Shown here: positions 12,286 through 12,308 of the stretch, piece after piece
Layout of the letters: each line of letters starts with the position of its first letter
Position numbering within the stretch: position 1 is the stretch's first letter
DNA from: an uncultured Erysipelotrichaceae bacterium
GTDB lineage: Bacteria > Bacillota_I > Bacilli_A > RF39 > UBA660
Length of the DNA: 12,308 nt
NCBI GenBank assembly: GCA_902797415.1
Contig: CADBSQ010000059.1
Coordinates: 1-12,308 of the forward strand
Direction of reading: 5' to 3'
Program-made: the position numbers and the translations under genes
The notes under the pieces: model-generated
What the model saw: only the letters and a program-made list of their open reading frames with translations
The model's database searches: none
Told to the model about the DNA's origin: nothing

Positions 12286-12308
12286 TTCCGATAAATTGTT
12301 ACACTATC
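12286..12308 (-). repeat. Right terminal inverted repeat of the insertion sequence
   Basis: Reads GATAGTGTAACAATTT on the minus strand and pairs with 10725-10747 over 23 bases. It is cut by the window edge, so it may extend further out. Confidence 0.9.

Larger units (their letters stand above)
10725..12308 (-). mobile_element. ISLre2-type (UPF0236) insertion sequence, apparently complete
   Basis: Perfect 23-bp terminal inverted repeats (10725-10747 and 12286-12308) bracket one intact transposase gene, giving an element of at least 1584 bp. The outer end of the right repeat is the last base of the window, so the target duplication and the true outer limit cannot be seen. The transposase stop is three bases inside the left repeat. 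The element lies between an unknown right flank and the upstream side of the small-peptide promoter. Confidence 0.85.

Noticed and set aside
1..12308. CRISPR array or prophage
   Set aside because: No regularly spaced direct repeats and no phage structural or integrase genes are visible.

Overview
The window is AT-rich, low-GC Bacillota-type DNA. Shine-Dalgarno sites are of the AGGAGG or GGGGG kind, promoters are sigma-A-like and often carry an extended -10, tryptophan is encoded by TGG, and every stop seen is TAA or TAG. The cell-wall genes (murG, ftsQ/divIB, an L,D-transpeptidase, an M23 peptidase) show a walled organism, so this is not a true mollicute. An uncultured gut Bacilli or Clostridia lineage fits, but the exact taxon is inference.

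Left part (1-4300). The window opens with the 3' tail of an unidentified gene. It is followed by a membrane-anchored hypothetical protein and a membrane-anchored L,D-transpeptidase with two Ig-like repeats. Convergent to these, on the minus strand, lies a two-gene unit: a GS-fold amidoligase-like protein and a downstream 211-aa protein of unknown function. The second gene has its own consensus promoter, with an inverted repeat (ACGGTT/AACCGT) framing the -10 box.

Middle (4300-6700). A tRNA-Leu(CAA) with encoded CCA is transcribed divergently from an M23 peptidase gene. The two promoters share one palindromic -35 box (TTGCAA), each with a 17-bp spacer. A remnant of a repeat-type surface protein gene follows, then a slipin/SPFH membrane protein on the minus strand.

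Right-centre (6650-10364). A tight plus-strand operon holds pyrimidine-nucleoside phosphorylase, murG, ftsQ/divIB and queH. It combines nucleoside salvage, lipid II synthesis, divisome assembly and queuosine tRNA modification. murG and ftsQ abut stop-to-start, and the queH ribosome site overlaps the ftsQ stop.

Right end (10365-12308). A compact locus looks like a previously undescribed type I toxin-antitoxin module. A minus-strand mRNA encodes a 26-aa hydrophobic peptide behind a perfect SD that is sequestered in an 11-bp stem. A convergent plus-strand RNA of about 80 nt, with consensus promoter and terminator, is antisense to the mRNA 3' region. The two RNAs have related 5' leaders, and the small RNA shows an anti-SD sequence (UCCUU) in a hairpin loop. 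Next to it is an apparently intact ISLre2-type (UPF0236) insertion sequence with 23-bp terminal inverted repeats. Its far repeat ends exactly at the last base of the window, and its leader looks built to silence translation of read-through transcripts.
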